A stretch of DNA of 36,824 nucleotides from an uncultured Eubacteriales bacterium (GCA_958417225.1 CATZCM010000015.1:1-36824); one strand, 5' to 3'. Shown: positions 25,165 to 33,867, counted from the stretch's first letter. Notes: a model not told the origin generated them from the sequence alone. Made by a program: numbers and translations.

Positions 25165-25777
25165 TCATTTACACCAAAATTCACTTATTTGAAATCATAA
25201 TAAAATTAAACAAAAATTACTCAGTATAAGCAACTCATATTATTTATGCATTAAAACAAATTCAAAAGCCTCTCTTAAAAATGGATAAAAAATCAAATAC
25301 AACTTTAAATTCAAAAAAAATAATGTCAATGTAGAATTTAAGATAACAATTATATTTGTTTACAAGATCAAATGATAACTCAAAACCAATAGTGCATCAT
25401 ATTCCTGGTAAAAAAACATGATTTTAATAATAAAAAAGGATTATTTACACTGTGTAAAATAATATGCTTCTTGACTGATTCTCTCCATATGTACTAATAC
25501 TCTGGTGATCTAAATTTTTACTCATCTTGCTATCTATATTTTTATATGTACACTTCAATTTTGTTATATACTTATCTATTATTTTTCATGTTTTATATTC
25601 TAGTAATGCATTTGATTTACTCAAGATCTAATTTTAGATTCTGACTCGCTTTTCAAAAAATAAAGCAAACTGAACGCAAAGCTTATAGGACACACTCAAA
25701 ACTTCTCCATTACACTTTTGACCATTGGGATATGTTGGACTTAGTCATTCATAAAATTTTTCAAAGAACAAAAACTA
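25165..25777. other. Long AT-rich leader region of the giant LRR gene
   Basis: About 610 bases with no gene. The part 25471-25725 is visibly related to 31108-31372 in front of the secreted nuclease-like gene (see the repeat entries). The rest is AT-rich without a clear structure. Confidence 0.6.
25471..25725 (+). repeat. Diverged upstream repeat, copy A
   Basis: This segment aligns with 31108-31372 through an ordered series of shared blocks: the start TTGACTGATT, a shared TATACTTATCTATTA, then ATTTGATTT, TAATTTTAG, TGACTCGCT and AAAAAATAAA, with gaps between. Both copies have the same orientation and lie upstream of a secreted-protein gene. Identity is moderate, so it is an old duplication or a conserved regulatory leader. 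Confidence 0.7.
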
Positions 25778-25806
25778 TTGATTAATTTATTAATATATTA
25801 TATAAT
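25778..25806 (+). promoter_or_regulatory. Promoter of the giant LRR gene
   Basis: TTGATT (25778-25783), 17-base spacer, perfect TATAAT (25801-25806), 37 bases before the start. The same layout precedes the nuclease-like gene and the decayed leader copy. Confidence 0.8.
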
Positions 25807-25843
25807 ATTAGTATAGTCAAAAAAATTAAGGAGGTTTTTAAAT

Positions 25844-28800
25844 ATGAATAACGAAAAAATTATCGAGTTTTATAAAAAGTTAGAACAAGATAGTAATGTA
25901 AAAAGTAATCTAAAGAAAAAAATTCAACACGTAAGAAATGAAGATGATCTAAGAAAAATTATCGACAACGAGATAATTCCACTTAGTCGCAAAATGGGTA
26001 TGAGTTTTACTTCCGATGAACTTATGAATTATGAAAGACACGTAAGCCAAGTGCTAAACGAAATAGAATTAGAAAATATTTCCGGTGGAGCATCAAATAA
26101 AAACCTATTTTTAGGTGGACTAGTTTCATTGATGTTTTTAGGGCTCAGTCACCTATCGACCGTGCAGGCTGTAAACTTAGACCAAGTTATTCACACAACA
26201 AGAAACCAAATAGAAAGTATAGAGTATAGCCCTGACAAAACAAATGAGACTAATCCCACAAATAAACCCATATTAAGTACGCCAAAAACAGAACTGATGC
26301 CCTCTACTGAAGCTATAATTAGTACAAAAAATCAACAAGTTCCAGATCAACAACAAACAACTGATCTTAACCAAGATGCTGAAGTTAACCCTTTGAAAAG
26401 GCCTAGATTAAATCAATTACCAACAGACTCTACTGATATTACAGATAGCACAAAAGTACAACCAGAGCTAAATCAGTCACAGTCTACCACAACTGAAGAA
26501 ACTGCTATAACTGCACAACCAGCCAATACGGTTGATGGAGTTGATGAAACATATACTGTAACCACAGACACTCAAGAAGAACAAGCTGGGCTAAACAGAA
26601 AACAAGTAATATCTGCTACAAAGGAATTAACTGATGCAACACAAACAACACCAGACACAACAACTCCAAATCCTACAACATCGGACGGAACCGCTACAGT
26701 CTTTTGGCAAAATCTAATAAATCAACTTTCAAATAATAAAAAACTTTACTGTTTGGAAGCTTTAAACCTTTGCAATCCTTTCATTGAAAAAGAAACTGAA
26801 GTAATTGAAAACGTCCGGCTTTACAATGGATACACTAATTCAATTGGTATAAGAGGGAAATCCTACACTAGAAATTACTCAAAAGATGAAGGAATGGGAT
26901 CAGCAAACTTAATGAAAATTCTTTTTCCTTCTACTGCCGGGGAATTAAATATTACTACAACCAGTGATAGTATAACAACTTTAAATGAATGCGAACCATC
27001 ACCTGAGGATATTGCCAATCTAATGGTATGCCTATTCAAATATCGAAATAATGATCCTGAAACAGTAGTAAGATTTACCTTGTTAAACAAATGGAAGGAA
27101 TTCGGAGAAGGATTTGTAAGAGGTAAGTATAACATATTAAAGGGTTCAAACCCACCGACTTATGATTATGATGGCTTTTTTAAAAGAACCCTATCAAAAA
27201 ACTCTACTTTTGCAAAACAATACAAAGGTGTATTAATAGACATAAAAGAAAAATTATCAAAAATAACAGATCGTGACAGCAGGAAAAAACAATTATATTA
27301 TGATCTACTTAATTATGAAGGAGAGACTACAGTAAAAAAGGAAAAAATTACAACATTCTTTTCTATAATACAAAATGCAATATATATGATAGACAATCAG
27401 GAAAAAAATGATAGACCAGAAGAAAATGAAAATATTCGAATTTTCCCTAAATACGCTGCTGAAAGATTTATACTTAGTTATTTTATAGACAAGTTTGATA
27501 AAGATGAGCAAATTACGGCGTTTTATTCTAAAATAATAGAACAATTAAACAACCTAAGTTTACCAAACGAACGCAACATAACAGAAAAAGAACTCAACAG
27601 TGCTAAAAAAAGACTGGAAGAAACATTACCAGTGTTAAATAAATACAGCCAAAATAAATTTTCTCCATACAAAAAAACAACCGTGCAAAATGGCACATGT
27701 TATTCAATCCAACAAGAAAACGACAAAATTTCTTTTGGATCAGTAGTATTTGCAGATTGCGCAGATACTGCTGTACGACACGTAATGAACTTATTAATCT
27801 ACTCACAGGGAATAAATAAAAATCTTACTGACCCCTGGGCAGATATTCTTCCCAAAAAAGGCTCAGATCAAGAAATAGATATACAACACAAGCTTAACGA
27901 AGTGACAAATGCAATAAAAAATAAAGGAACACAAGTGCCACTTTATCCTTTAAAAGACCGTTTGCAAATGTTCTTTTTACACCAAAAAGAAGTGGGGACT
28001 GATAAAGCAGACAGTATTACACGTACACTATGGGAATATGTTATTTATAACTTAACAGAAGAAAATAATGGATTTGCCCCACTAACATATAATAAAACAA
28101 AATATGAATTAGACTCTGGTTACAAAAACATGCTCACACTTATGTGTAGATGTGCACAAGAACTGTTCCCTGAAAAGGATGTAAAAGCAGCATACGAAAA
28201 AGTCATAAAATGCCCAGAGTATGAATATAATCAAAACTTATCTTCTGCAATAGAAGCCGTGTTTAAATTGTTTAATGAGAGTAATTACGATATTATTCAA
28301 CTTGAAGGTGGCATAAAAATTACTTACCCTGAATTAGGTAATCTGAACTTTTCAATCTTTCAAAATAGAGATCATGCCAGCACAGACCATGTACCTTCAA
28401 CAATGAAACCATTAACAGAACAGGAAATAAATGCTGTAAAAGAGAGTAAAAATGATTTCACAACAATATTTGTAAATTTTCTTTTAGAGCAAGAATTGGA
28501 AATTAGAGAAGATTTTTATAAACTGTTTCTTGAAGAAGGCCTTGAGTATAATTATAACAAAAAATTTAATTTAGCATTATCCTCAGATAAAGTTATTAAT
28601 AGCAAATTCTTAATTAGATACCAAATTCTAAAATTTTTAGCATCCGCTCAAGGCGAGGAAAATAACTCGCACAGAATTAGTAATTTATTGCAAACCTATC
28701 GCATAACTGCTTCAAAGTTACGTTCTTGTTTAGATCTGCAAATCGACGAAAAGAAAGTTAATATTTCTGACTTCATTTTCGATAGATATATTGACGCATC

Positions 28801-30811
28801 AAATTTTGATTCATTTTCAGATAGCAAAAATGCCTTTGAAATTATAGACAGTACTAACCAAGTATCTATCACTTCATTTGGAAATAATCTGGGATTAGCA
28901 CAGGAAAACACTATCACTACATTTAGGTATGCATTAAACGAAAATGGAAATGCTATTTTATATCCTATAGAGGACAAAGAAAATTTATATATACCAAGTA
29001 CAATAACAATTGGCAAAAACAAAATTAAAGTAGCAGGATTAGGAAATTTGGCATGTTATAACTTTAAAGTATTAAGCAAAGTTATAATAGAAAACACAGA
29101 AAATGAAGCTGAAAGTACAACAGATTTTAAAATAGGGAAGAGTACCTTTCAAAAATGTTCTAATCTTAAATCGATCACTCTCCATCATAAAAACCTTAAA
29201 AATCTAAACATCGAAAATTATGCTTTTTGTAATTGCACAAACTTCAAAAGTTTTGATTTCTCCTCAAATAAAGAACTAGAAAACATTTTTATTAGCAATT
29301 ATGCTTTTTATAATTGCACAAACTTCAAAAGTTTCGATTTTTCCTCATTTGAGAAATTAAAAAACATTTTTATTGGTAATTACGCTTTTAATGAATCTGA
29401 ACTACAATCAATTGTCCTACCTGAAAACATGGAAAATCTGTACATCGGAAATTATGCTTTCTATGAATGCATGAACTTTGAAGGCTTGGATCTTTCCTCA
29501 AAAAATAAATTAGAAAACATTTTTATTGGTTCCTTTGCTTTTACAGAAACAGCAATAAGTTCAATCATTATTCCTATAAACGTTAAAATCTTAACAATCG
29601 GAGAAAGCGCTTTTTATAATTGCAAAAATCTCCTAAGTTTTAATTTATCGTTAAATGTAAATTTAAAAAGGCTTTGCATCGGCAAAGCTGCCTTTATGTA
29701 TTCAACAATAAATTCAGTCATTATGCCTAAAAACATTAATGAATTAATAATTGGAAACAGTGCCTTTTCTTATTGTCATAATCTCACGATTTTTAATCTC
29801 TCATTATCAAATGGCTTAGAAAATTTTCATATTGGTTCATATGCTTTGCGTAGTACCGCAATAACGACAATTACTATCCCTATAACTATTAAAAACTTAA
29901 CAATCGAACAGTGTGCTTTTGAACAATGTTCTCTTTTAGAAAGTTTGGACCTATCTTCCAATGTAAAATTAGAAAAATTATACATTGGATATCAAGCCTT
30001 TGCAAATTCAGCAACAAGTTCAGTTGTTATGCCTAAAAACCTTAAGGTATTGGTAGTTTATCGCAACGCTTTTAGTAATTGTAATAAATTCAAAAGTTTT
30101 GATATCTCTTCACTGAATAACTTAGAAGAATTAAGCATTTCCCTCGATCATTTAGATCCGGAATCAAGAAACTTATTGGATATCCCAAAAAGTGTCAAAA
30201 TTTTATATTTGGATGGTATAGTTTTGCCAAACTCTGATTTTTCTATGTTTGAAAAATTAGAAGAATTAAGCATTGATTTCTTTGAAATAACAAACCAATT
30301 AGTTATCCCAGAAAGTGTCAAAACTTTAAAAGTCAAATGTGTTAAATCTAAATCTATTGATTTATCTATGTATGAAAAAGTAGAAACTCTTTGTATTGGA
30401 GGAGATCTTCAACGCGATACATCAACAACTCTAATCCCTCTCCCAAAAAATGTTAAAAGCTTGACCTTCGGAGAAGAGAGTTTTTGTTGTATCTCAAATC
30501 TCAAAAATTTGGACCTATCTCCATATAAAAATATAGAAAAACTGTGTTTTCAAAATAGCTCTTTTAACTACACAGCATTAGAAAAAATCATATTCCCTGA
30601 AAACGTTAAGACCTTGACGATCGAATCCTGTGTTTTTGGCGATTGTAAATCATTAAAAAGAGTTACTATACCCCAAAGCCTAATAGAACTAAACATAGAT
30701 TTAGACCATATCGCTTACGATTGTATATTCCAAATTCCAGAACATTTCAAATATCAATTAAAAGATAAACTAGAAAGGATGATAGGTCCACAACAAATAG
30801 AGTTTTATTAA
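25844..30811 (+). CDS. Giant secreted LRR protein with Nif11-type double-glycine leader
   Basis: A 1655-residue protein behind an AAGGAGG site. Residues 1-82 look like a Nif11-type bacteriocin leader: F-Y-K-K-L-E-Q-D near the start, M-G-M-S-F-T-S-D-E-L, then E-L-E-N-I-S-G81-G82. Residues 86-105 are hydrophobic and end in V-Q-A, like a signal-peptidase site. Residues 115-285 are a Thr/Gln/Pro-rich linker holding the basic motif P-L-K-R-P-R-L (183-189). Residues 290-1090 are of unknown fold, partly helical, with a notable F-A-D-C639-A-D-T-A segment. From about 1095 to 1630 runs a BspA-type (LRR_5) repeat array. Such arrays serve in adhesion or protein binding. Known facts stop there: double-glycine leaders are cut by C39-peptidase ABC exporters, none of which is in the window. 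A host- or competitor-directed exported effector is my inference. Confidence 0.85.
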   Translation: MNNEKIIEFYKKLEQDSNVKSNLKKKIQHVRNEDDLRKIIDNEIIPLSRKMGMSFTSDELMNYERHVSQVLNEIELENISGGASNKNLFLGGLVSLMFLGLSHLSTVQAVNLDQVIHTTRNQIESIEYSPDKTNETNPTNKPILSTPKTELMPSTEAIISTKNQQVPDQQQTTDLNQDAEVNPLKRPRLNQLPTDSTDITDSTKVQPELNQSQSTTTEETAITAQPANTVDGVDETYTVTTDTQEEQAGLNRKQVISATKELTDATQTTPDTTTPNPTTSDGTATVFWQNLINQLSNNKKLYCLEALNLCNPFIEKETEVIENVRLYNGYTNSIGIRGKSYTRNYSKDEGMGSANLMKILFPSTAGELNITTTSDSITTLNECEPSPEDIANLMVCLFKYRNNDPETVVRFTLLNKWKEFGEGFVRGKYNILKGSNPPTYDYDGFFKRTLSKNSTFAKQYKGVLIDIKEKLSKITDRDSRKKQLYYDLLNYEGETTVKKEKITTFFSIIQNAIYMIDNQEKNDRPEENENIRIFPKYAAERFILSYFIDKFDKDEQITAFYSKIIEQLNNLSLPNERNITEKELNSAKKRLEETLPVLNKYSQNKFSPYKKTTVQNGTCYSIQQENDKISFGSVVFADCADTAVRHVMNLLIYSQGINKNLTDPWADILPKKGSDQEIDIQHKLNEVTNAIKNKGTQVPLYPLKDRLQMFFLHQKEVGTDKADSITRTLWEYVIYNLTEENNGFAPLTYNKTKYELDSGYKNMLTLMCRCAQELFPEKDVKAAYEKVIKCPEYEYNQNLSSAIEAVFKLFNESNYDIIQLEGGIKITYPELGNLNFSIFQNRDHASTDHVPSTMKPLTEQEINAVKESKNDFTTIFVNFLLEQELEIREDFYKLFLEEGLEYNYNKKFNLALSSDKVINSKFLIRYQILKFLASAQGEENNSHRISNLLQTYRITASKLRSCLDLQIDEKKVNISDFIFDRYIDASNFDSFSDSKNAFEIIDSTNQVSITSFGNNLGLAQENTITTFRYALNENGNAILYPIEDKENLYIPSTITIGKNKIKVAGLGNLACYNFKVLSKVIIENTENEAESTTDFKIGKSTFQKCSNLKSITLHHKNLKNLNIENYAFCNCTNFKSFDFSSNKELENIFISNYAFYNCTNFKSFDFSSFEKLKNIFIGNYAFNESELQSIVLPENMENLYIGNYAFYECMNFEGLDLSSKNKLENIFIGSFAFTETAISSIIIPINVKILTIGESAFYNCKNLLSFNLSLNVNLKRLCIGKAAFMYSTINSVIMPKNINELIIGNSAFSYCHNLTIFNLSLSNGLENFHIGSYALRSTAITTITIPITIKNLTIEQCAFEQCSLLESLDLSSNVKLEKLYIGYQAFANSATSSVVMPKNLKVLVVYRNAFSNCNKFKSFDISSLNNLEELSISLDHLDPESRNLLDIPKSVKILYLDGIVLPNSDFSMFEKLEELSIDFFEITNQLVIPESVKTLKVKCVKSKSIDLSMYEKVETLCIGGDLQRDTSTTLIPLPKNVKSLTFGEESFCCISNLKNLDLSPYKNIEKLCFQNSSFNYTALEKIIFPENVKTLTIESCVFGDCKSLKRVTIPQSLIELNIDLDHIAYDCIFQIPEHFKYQLKDKLERMIGPQQIEFY
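29216..29377 (+). repeat. 81-bp near-identical tandem repeat inside the LRR coding region
   Basis: Two consecutive 81-base units (29216-29296 and 29297-29377), nearly identical over their first 50 bases, encode two copies of a 27-residue LRR unit. The same start recurs at 29378 with more drift. This is recent duplication within an older, diverged array. Confidence 0.85.
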
Positions 30812-30884
30812 ACAGAAAGTGATAGTTAATATTCCTTTCAACCGCATCAAATACAATTTTTAAGTAGCGTTTTAGTAAATTACA

Positions 30885-30941
30885 GTACCTTACATCTTTG
30901 GAGTATGTTATTATACTTCATTGAAGTAAGGTGCTTTTTTT
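30885..30941 (+). terminator. Terminator of the giant LRR gene
   Basis: A nine-base stem (30885-30893 with 30926-30934, one G-T pair) enclosing further weak pairing, followed by seven T. It lies about 75 bases after the stop codon. Confidence 0.8.
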
Positions 30942-31005
30942 CATCAGTTTACAAGTCATACTATCGCAAACCTTTAGTACTGTGATTTCAAAAATTGGTA
31001 TGTAC

Positions 31006-31047
31006 ACTGATGCACAATGGACCTTATAAGATCCATTGTGTATCAGT
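31006..31047 (+). repeat. Long hairpin related to the terminator at 33176
   Basis: A 16-base inverted repeat, 31006-31021 with 31032-31047, with one G-T pair and a ten-base loop. Its right arm (ATCCATTGTGTATCAGT) resembles that of the terminator at 33176-33227 (ATCCATCGTATATCAGT). It lacks a full T run, so it is either a decayed terminator or a recurrent hairpin element of this region. Confidence 0.7.
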
Positions 31048-31107
31048 ATTTATTTTGATGAAACTATTTTGGAATGTAGTTTGGTTTGCTTCTAGATAGT
31101 ATGATTT

Positions 31108-31372
31108 TTGACTGATTATTTCCATAGGCATAATAAATCTTAAGCTTTTCTTCACCTTACCCTCGATGTTTTTATATACATAATTTAATTTCGTGATATA
31201 CTTATCTATTAAATTTTCCTATATTATTTTTCATATTTTATAGTAATTCATTTGATTTCCTCCTGAGTTAATTTTAGGTTATGACTCGCTCTTTAAAAAA
31301 TAAAACAAACTTAAAGTAAGACTTATAAGATACACTCAGTATTTACTCACTCCCCATACTCTTTTCACAGGT
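31108..31372 (+). repeat. Diverged upstream repeat, copy B
   Basis: The partner of 25471-25725, with the same order of shared blocks and orientation. It ends some 370 bases before the nuclease-like gene's promoter, farther than copy A is from its gene. Confidence 0.65.
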
Positions 31373-31741
31373 TAATGAGAAAATTCCGGACAATCAGTGT
31401 TATTGGCAACATCTCAGAGTTTTTCATTGATAAACGTGAACTTTTCTTAAACCACATCTTTTAAATACTTAAATTAAAATAACGTGCTATTCACTTACTC
31501 GTATAAGTTCAGCATATAATAAAAATTATTACTTCAAAACATTATAATATAGATAGAATTCAATTTTCGCCTTCTCAAACCATAAACCCTTGGTAAACAA
31601 ATATGCAATTGAAAGGATTTTACAATTTCGTAATATATTATTAGCCTTGAAACTCAAATCACCCCTAAGCAATCTAAGTTATGTGATTTCTGCACACTTT
31701 TTGTTATTAATTACATCTTTGTTATACACGCGTAAATGCTC

Positions 31742-31770
31742 TTGACAAATTATCGATTAACTTATATAAT
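31742..31770 (+). promoter_or_regulatory. Perfect-consensus sigma-A promoter of the nuclease-like gene
   Basis: TTGACA (31742-31747), exactly 17 bases, TATAAT (31765-31770). This is a full consensus promoter, about 45 bases upstream of the ATG at 31815, so strong expression is expected unless repressed. Confidence 0.88.
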
Positions 31771-31814
31771 TAACAGGTGTATTTTGTATTTTGTCAAGGA
31801 GAAATGATGTTACT

Positions 31815-33164
31815 ATGAAAAAAATTTCAAACCTAATTATAACATGCCTATTCTTATTTCATAACTTTAGTGTGCACGCTACAACATCAAGATTGCCATG
31901 GGAAATCACCTTTAGTGATGATAAAAAACTTACATTTAATTTTATTTCAAAAAGCGATGCTAATATCAGGCTGAACTTCACTTTAAATACCATATATGAT
32001 AGAATAGAAGAATATGACGAAACCAAAGACCCAACAGAAGGAAATTTCAAAGGATATCCACCAATATTAGTAGACGGTAGATATTGCACATTGCCAAAAA
32101 ATTCTACCCCATCAAAAACTACAGATTTGGAATCAATTTACGAAGTACATCATTTAATTTCACAATCTCTTTGCAAAGATCAAGGAATAAATGTTAATAA
32201 TATTCCTTCAATTATGCTTAGAAAAGATTTACATGCAATGACTAGCAGTCACTCTAGTTCCAAAAAATCAGGCTACTTTGATAAAGAAAAAGCAGCATTT
32301 ATCGAAACAATTGGTACTCTCACAAATAAACTAGAAAAATGTTTAGAACTTGGAATAAATGATTTAATAGAAATTCTTAAAAGTGTAGGATTAAATTTAA
32401 ACGAAGAACATTTTAAACATGCTAAGGTTCAACTTGAAAGATATTCCAAAAAAGTAAAAACTACAGAAATATCTACACCACCTCCATCGACTCCAAAAAA
32501 AAGACACCAACCAGATTATCATGTATGCCCAGAAAAACCTACCCCAAAATCCAAGCCAAGAGCAAAAAATACTGATATAAAAGAAGAATGCCTAAATATA
32601 ATATACGAAAGAATATCAAATGCAATTAATAATAAACTTGACCATACAGATTACTTTGTCAATTTTATTAACTCCCCGGACATTGATGACTCTTATAGAC
32701 GAAATAATCCTAATGGAATTATTTTATTCAATCCAGAACAAATTACTAATAAAACTAGCATTAGTTCTCTCCCTTCACCTGACGAATTCACTGACATTAC
32801 AGCCTACTGTGAAAAATGTAAGAAATTTGTTGAGTCTTCAAAAAATTTAACTGATATTAAAAAGGAAAAACTAAACCAAATGATAACAGACATGCAAGAT
32901 AACTTAAACAAATTATCTATATCCACAGACTCAGGCACATCAATCATAAACCCAAGTGAAATGTCAAAATCACCTACCAAGGGTACGCAACGTTCTCCTC
33001 AAAAAAATCCTGTTACACCTACTAAACGCCCGCATTATAATAAAACTTTATCCTCCCCGTTAAAACGTCGCAATTTTGCCTCATCCCCATCACTTAAGCA
33101 AGAATATCCAACCACCCCCCTAAAAGTAAAGTCAGGACAGCGCTCAACTATATCAGTAAACTAA
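31815..33164 (+). CDS. Secreted HNH-type nuclease-like protein with basic S/T-P-x-K tail
   Basis: A 449-residue protein with a typical Sec signal peptide (cut likely after V-H-A22). Residues 110-165 contain Y-E-V-H112-H113-L-I-S-Q, then I-P-S-I-M-L and K-D-L-H140, the H-H...H layout of HNH/endonuclease VII-type toxin domains; the helical part to about 200 also fits. This is pattern recognition, not a proven nuclease. After residue 225 comes a Pro/Lys linker, a helical part of about 100 residues, and from 375 a basic tail with SPTK, SPQK, TPTK, SPLK and TPLK motifs. ATG at 31815 has AAGGAG 13 bases away, rather far; a TTG at 31791 overlaps that site and is unlikely. Toxin domains usually end a protein; here it is near the N-terminus. 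Confidence 0.7.
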   Translation: MKKISNLIITCLFLFHNFSVHATTSRLPWEITFSDDKKLTFNFISKSDANIRLNFTLNTIYDRIEEYDETKDPTEGNFKGYPPILVDGRYCTLPKNSTPSKTTDLESIYEVHHLISQSLCKDQGINVNNIPSIMLRKDLHAMTSSHSSSKKSGYFDKEKAAFIETIGTLTNKLEKCLELGINDLIEILKSVGLNLNEEHFKHAKVQLERYSKKVKTTEISTPPPSTPKKRHQPDYHVCPEKPTPKSKPRAKNTDIKEECLNIIYERISNAINNKLDHTDYFVNFINSPDIDDSYRRNNPNGIILFNPEQITNKTSISSLPSPDEFTDITAYCEKCKKFVESSKNLTDIKKEKLNQMITDMQDNLNKLSISTDSGTSIINPSEMSKSPTKGTQRSPQKNPVTPTKRPHYNKTLSSPLKRRNFASSPSLKQEYPTTPLKVKSGQRSTISVN

Positions 33165-33175
33165 TCAATACGTTG

Positions 33176-33227
33176 AAACTGATATACGGCGGATAAAACA
33201 TAAAATCCATCGTATATCAGTTTTTTT
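33176..33227 (+). terminator. Terminator of the nuclease-like gene
   Basis: A 13-base stem (33176-33188 with 33211-33223), with an inner GGAT/ATCC pairing, followed by a T run to 33227. It begins 11 bases after the stop codon. Confidence 0.9.
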
Positions 33228-33484
33228 ATCTTGATCGTTTATAATTACTTATCATAAAGTTCAGGTGTACCTTAAACTTGAATACTATAAGTCGTTCCCA
33301 CTTATGTGTAATCATTTTTCATTAAAATAGAGTTTTTTATACAAATACACTTATTAACTTCGTGCTTGACATTTTGATATTTCATCCCAACTAGCACCTA
33401 AATTTTCTGCTAGTAACATTCACCGCTAAAATACTACATATATCTTAATTGCAAACAAAAAACGTCCAAATCTTAAAAAAGTTA
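33228..33484. other. Intergenic stretch before the decayed leader gene
   Basis: AT-rich with no gene seen. I find no convincing third copy of the upstream repeat here. Confidence 0.5.
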
Positions 33485-33513
33485 TTGACTCATTAGGAAA
33501 TATACTATATAAT
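33485..33513 (+). promoter_or_regulatory. Intact promoter in front of the decayed Nif11-type leader
   Basis: TTGACT (33485-33490), 17-base spacer, TATAAT (33508-33513), then AAGGAAG before the ATG at 33551. The signals survive although the reading frame does not. Confidence 0.7.
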
Positions 33514-33550
33514 ACTAATATAATTCAAAATTTAAGGAAGTTTTTTTAAA

Positions 33551-33860
33551 ATGTATAGTAAATAAAATTTAGCGACTTCTATAAAAAATTAGAACAAAAC
33601 GGTAATATAACCCCCACTCTAAAAGAAAAAATAAAAAACGAGGATGATCTAAGAAAAATTATCGAAAATGAAATAATTCCACTTGCAAAAAAATGGAGCT
33701 GAATTTTACATCAGATGAACTTATGGACTATGAGAAACAAAAAAAGTAAAACATTAAGCGATGCAGAATTATAAAATATTCCTGGGGAAATCGATGGAAA
33801 ATATTTCAAACTAGGACTTATTTCATTAATAATTTTGAGCTTACGACGCCAATAGTAATA
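33551..33860 (+). pseudogene. Decayed paralogue of the giant protein's Nif11-type leader
   Basis: Translated across frame changes this reads F-S-D-F-Y-K-K-L-E-Q-N-G, E-D-D-L-R-K-I-I-E-N-E-I-I-P-L, then N-F-T-S-D-E-L-M-D-Y-E-K, then L-S-D-A-E-L-stop-N-I-P-G-E and a hydrophobic L-G-L-I-S-L-I-I-L, colinear with residues 5-100 of the giant protein. There is a stop at codon 5, a frameshift near 33695 and further stops. Nothing resembling the LRR body follows; the copy ends at about 33860. It shows that a second protein with this leader was once encoded here. Confidence 0.85.
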
Positions 33861-33867
33861 GCCCAAT

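Larger units (their letters stand above)
30942..31741. other. Long non-coding stretch between the giant LRR gene and the nuclease-like gene
   Basis: About 800 bases without a credible gene. It contains the hairpin at 31006-31047 and upstream repeat copy B. The remainder is AT-rich and unassigned. Confidence 0.6.
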
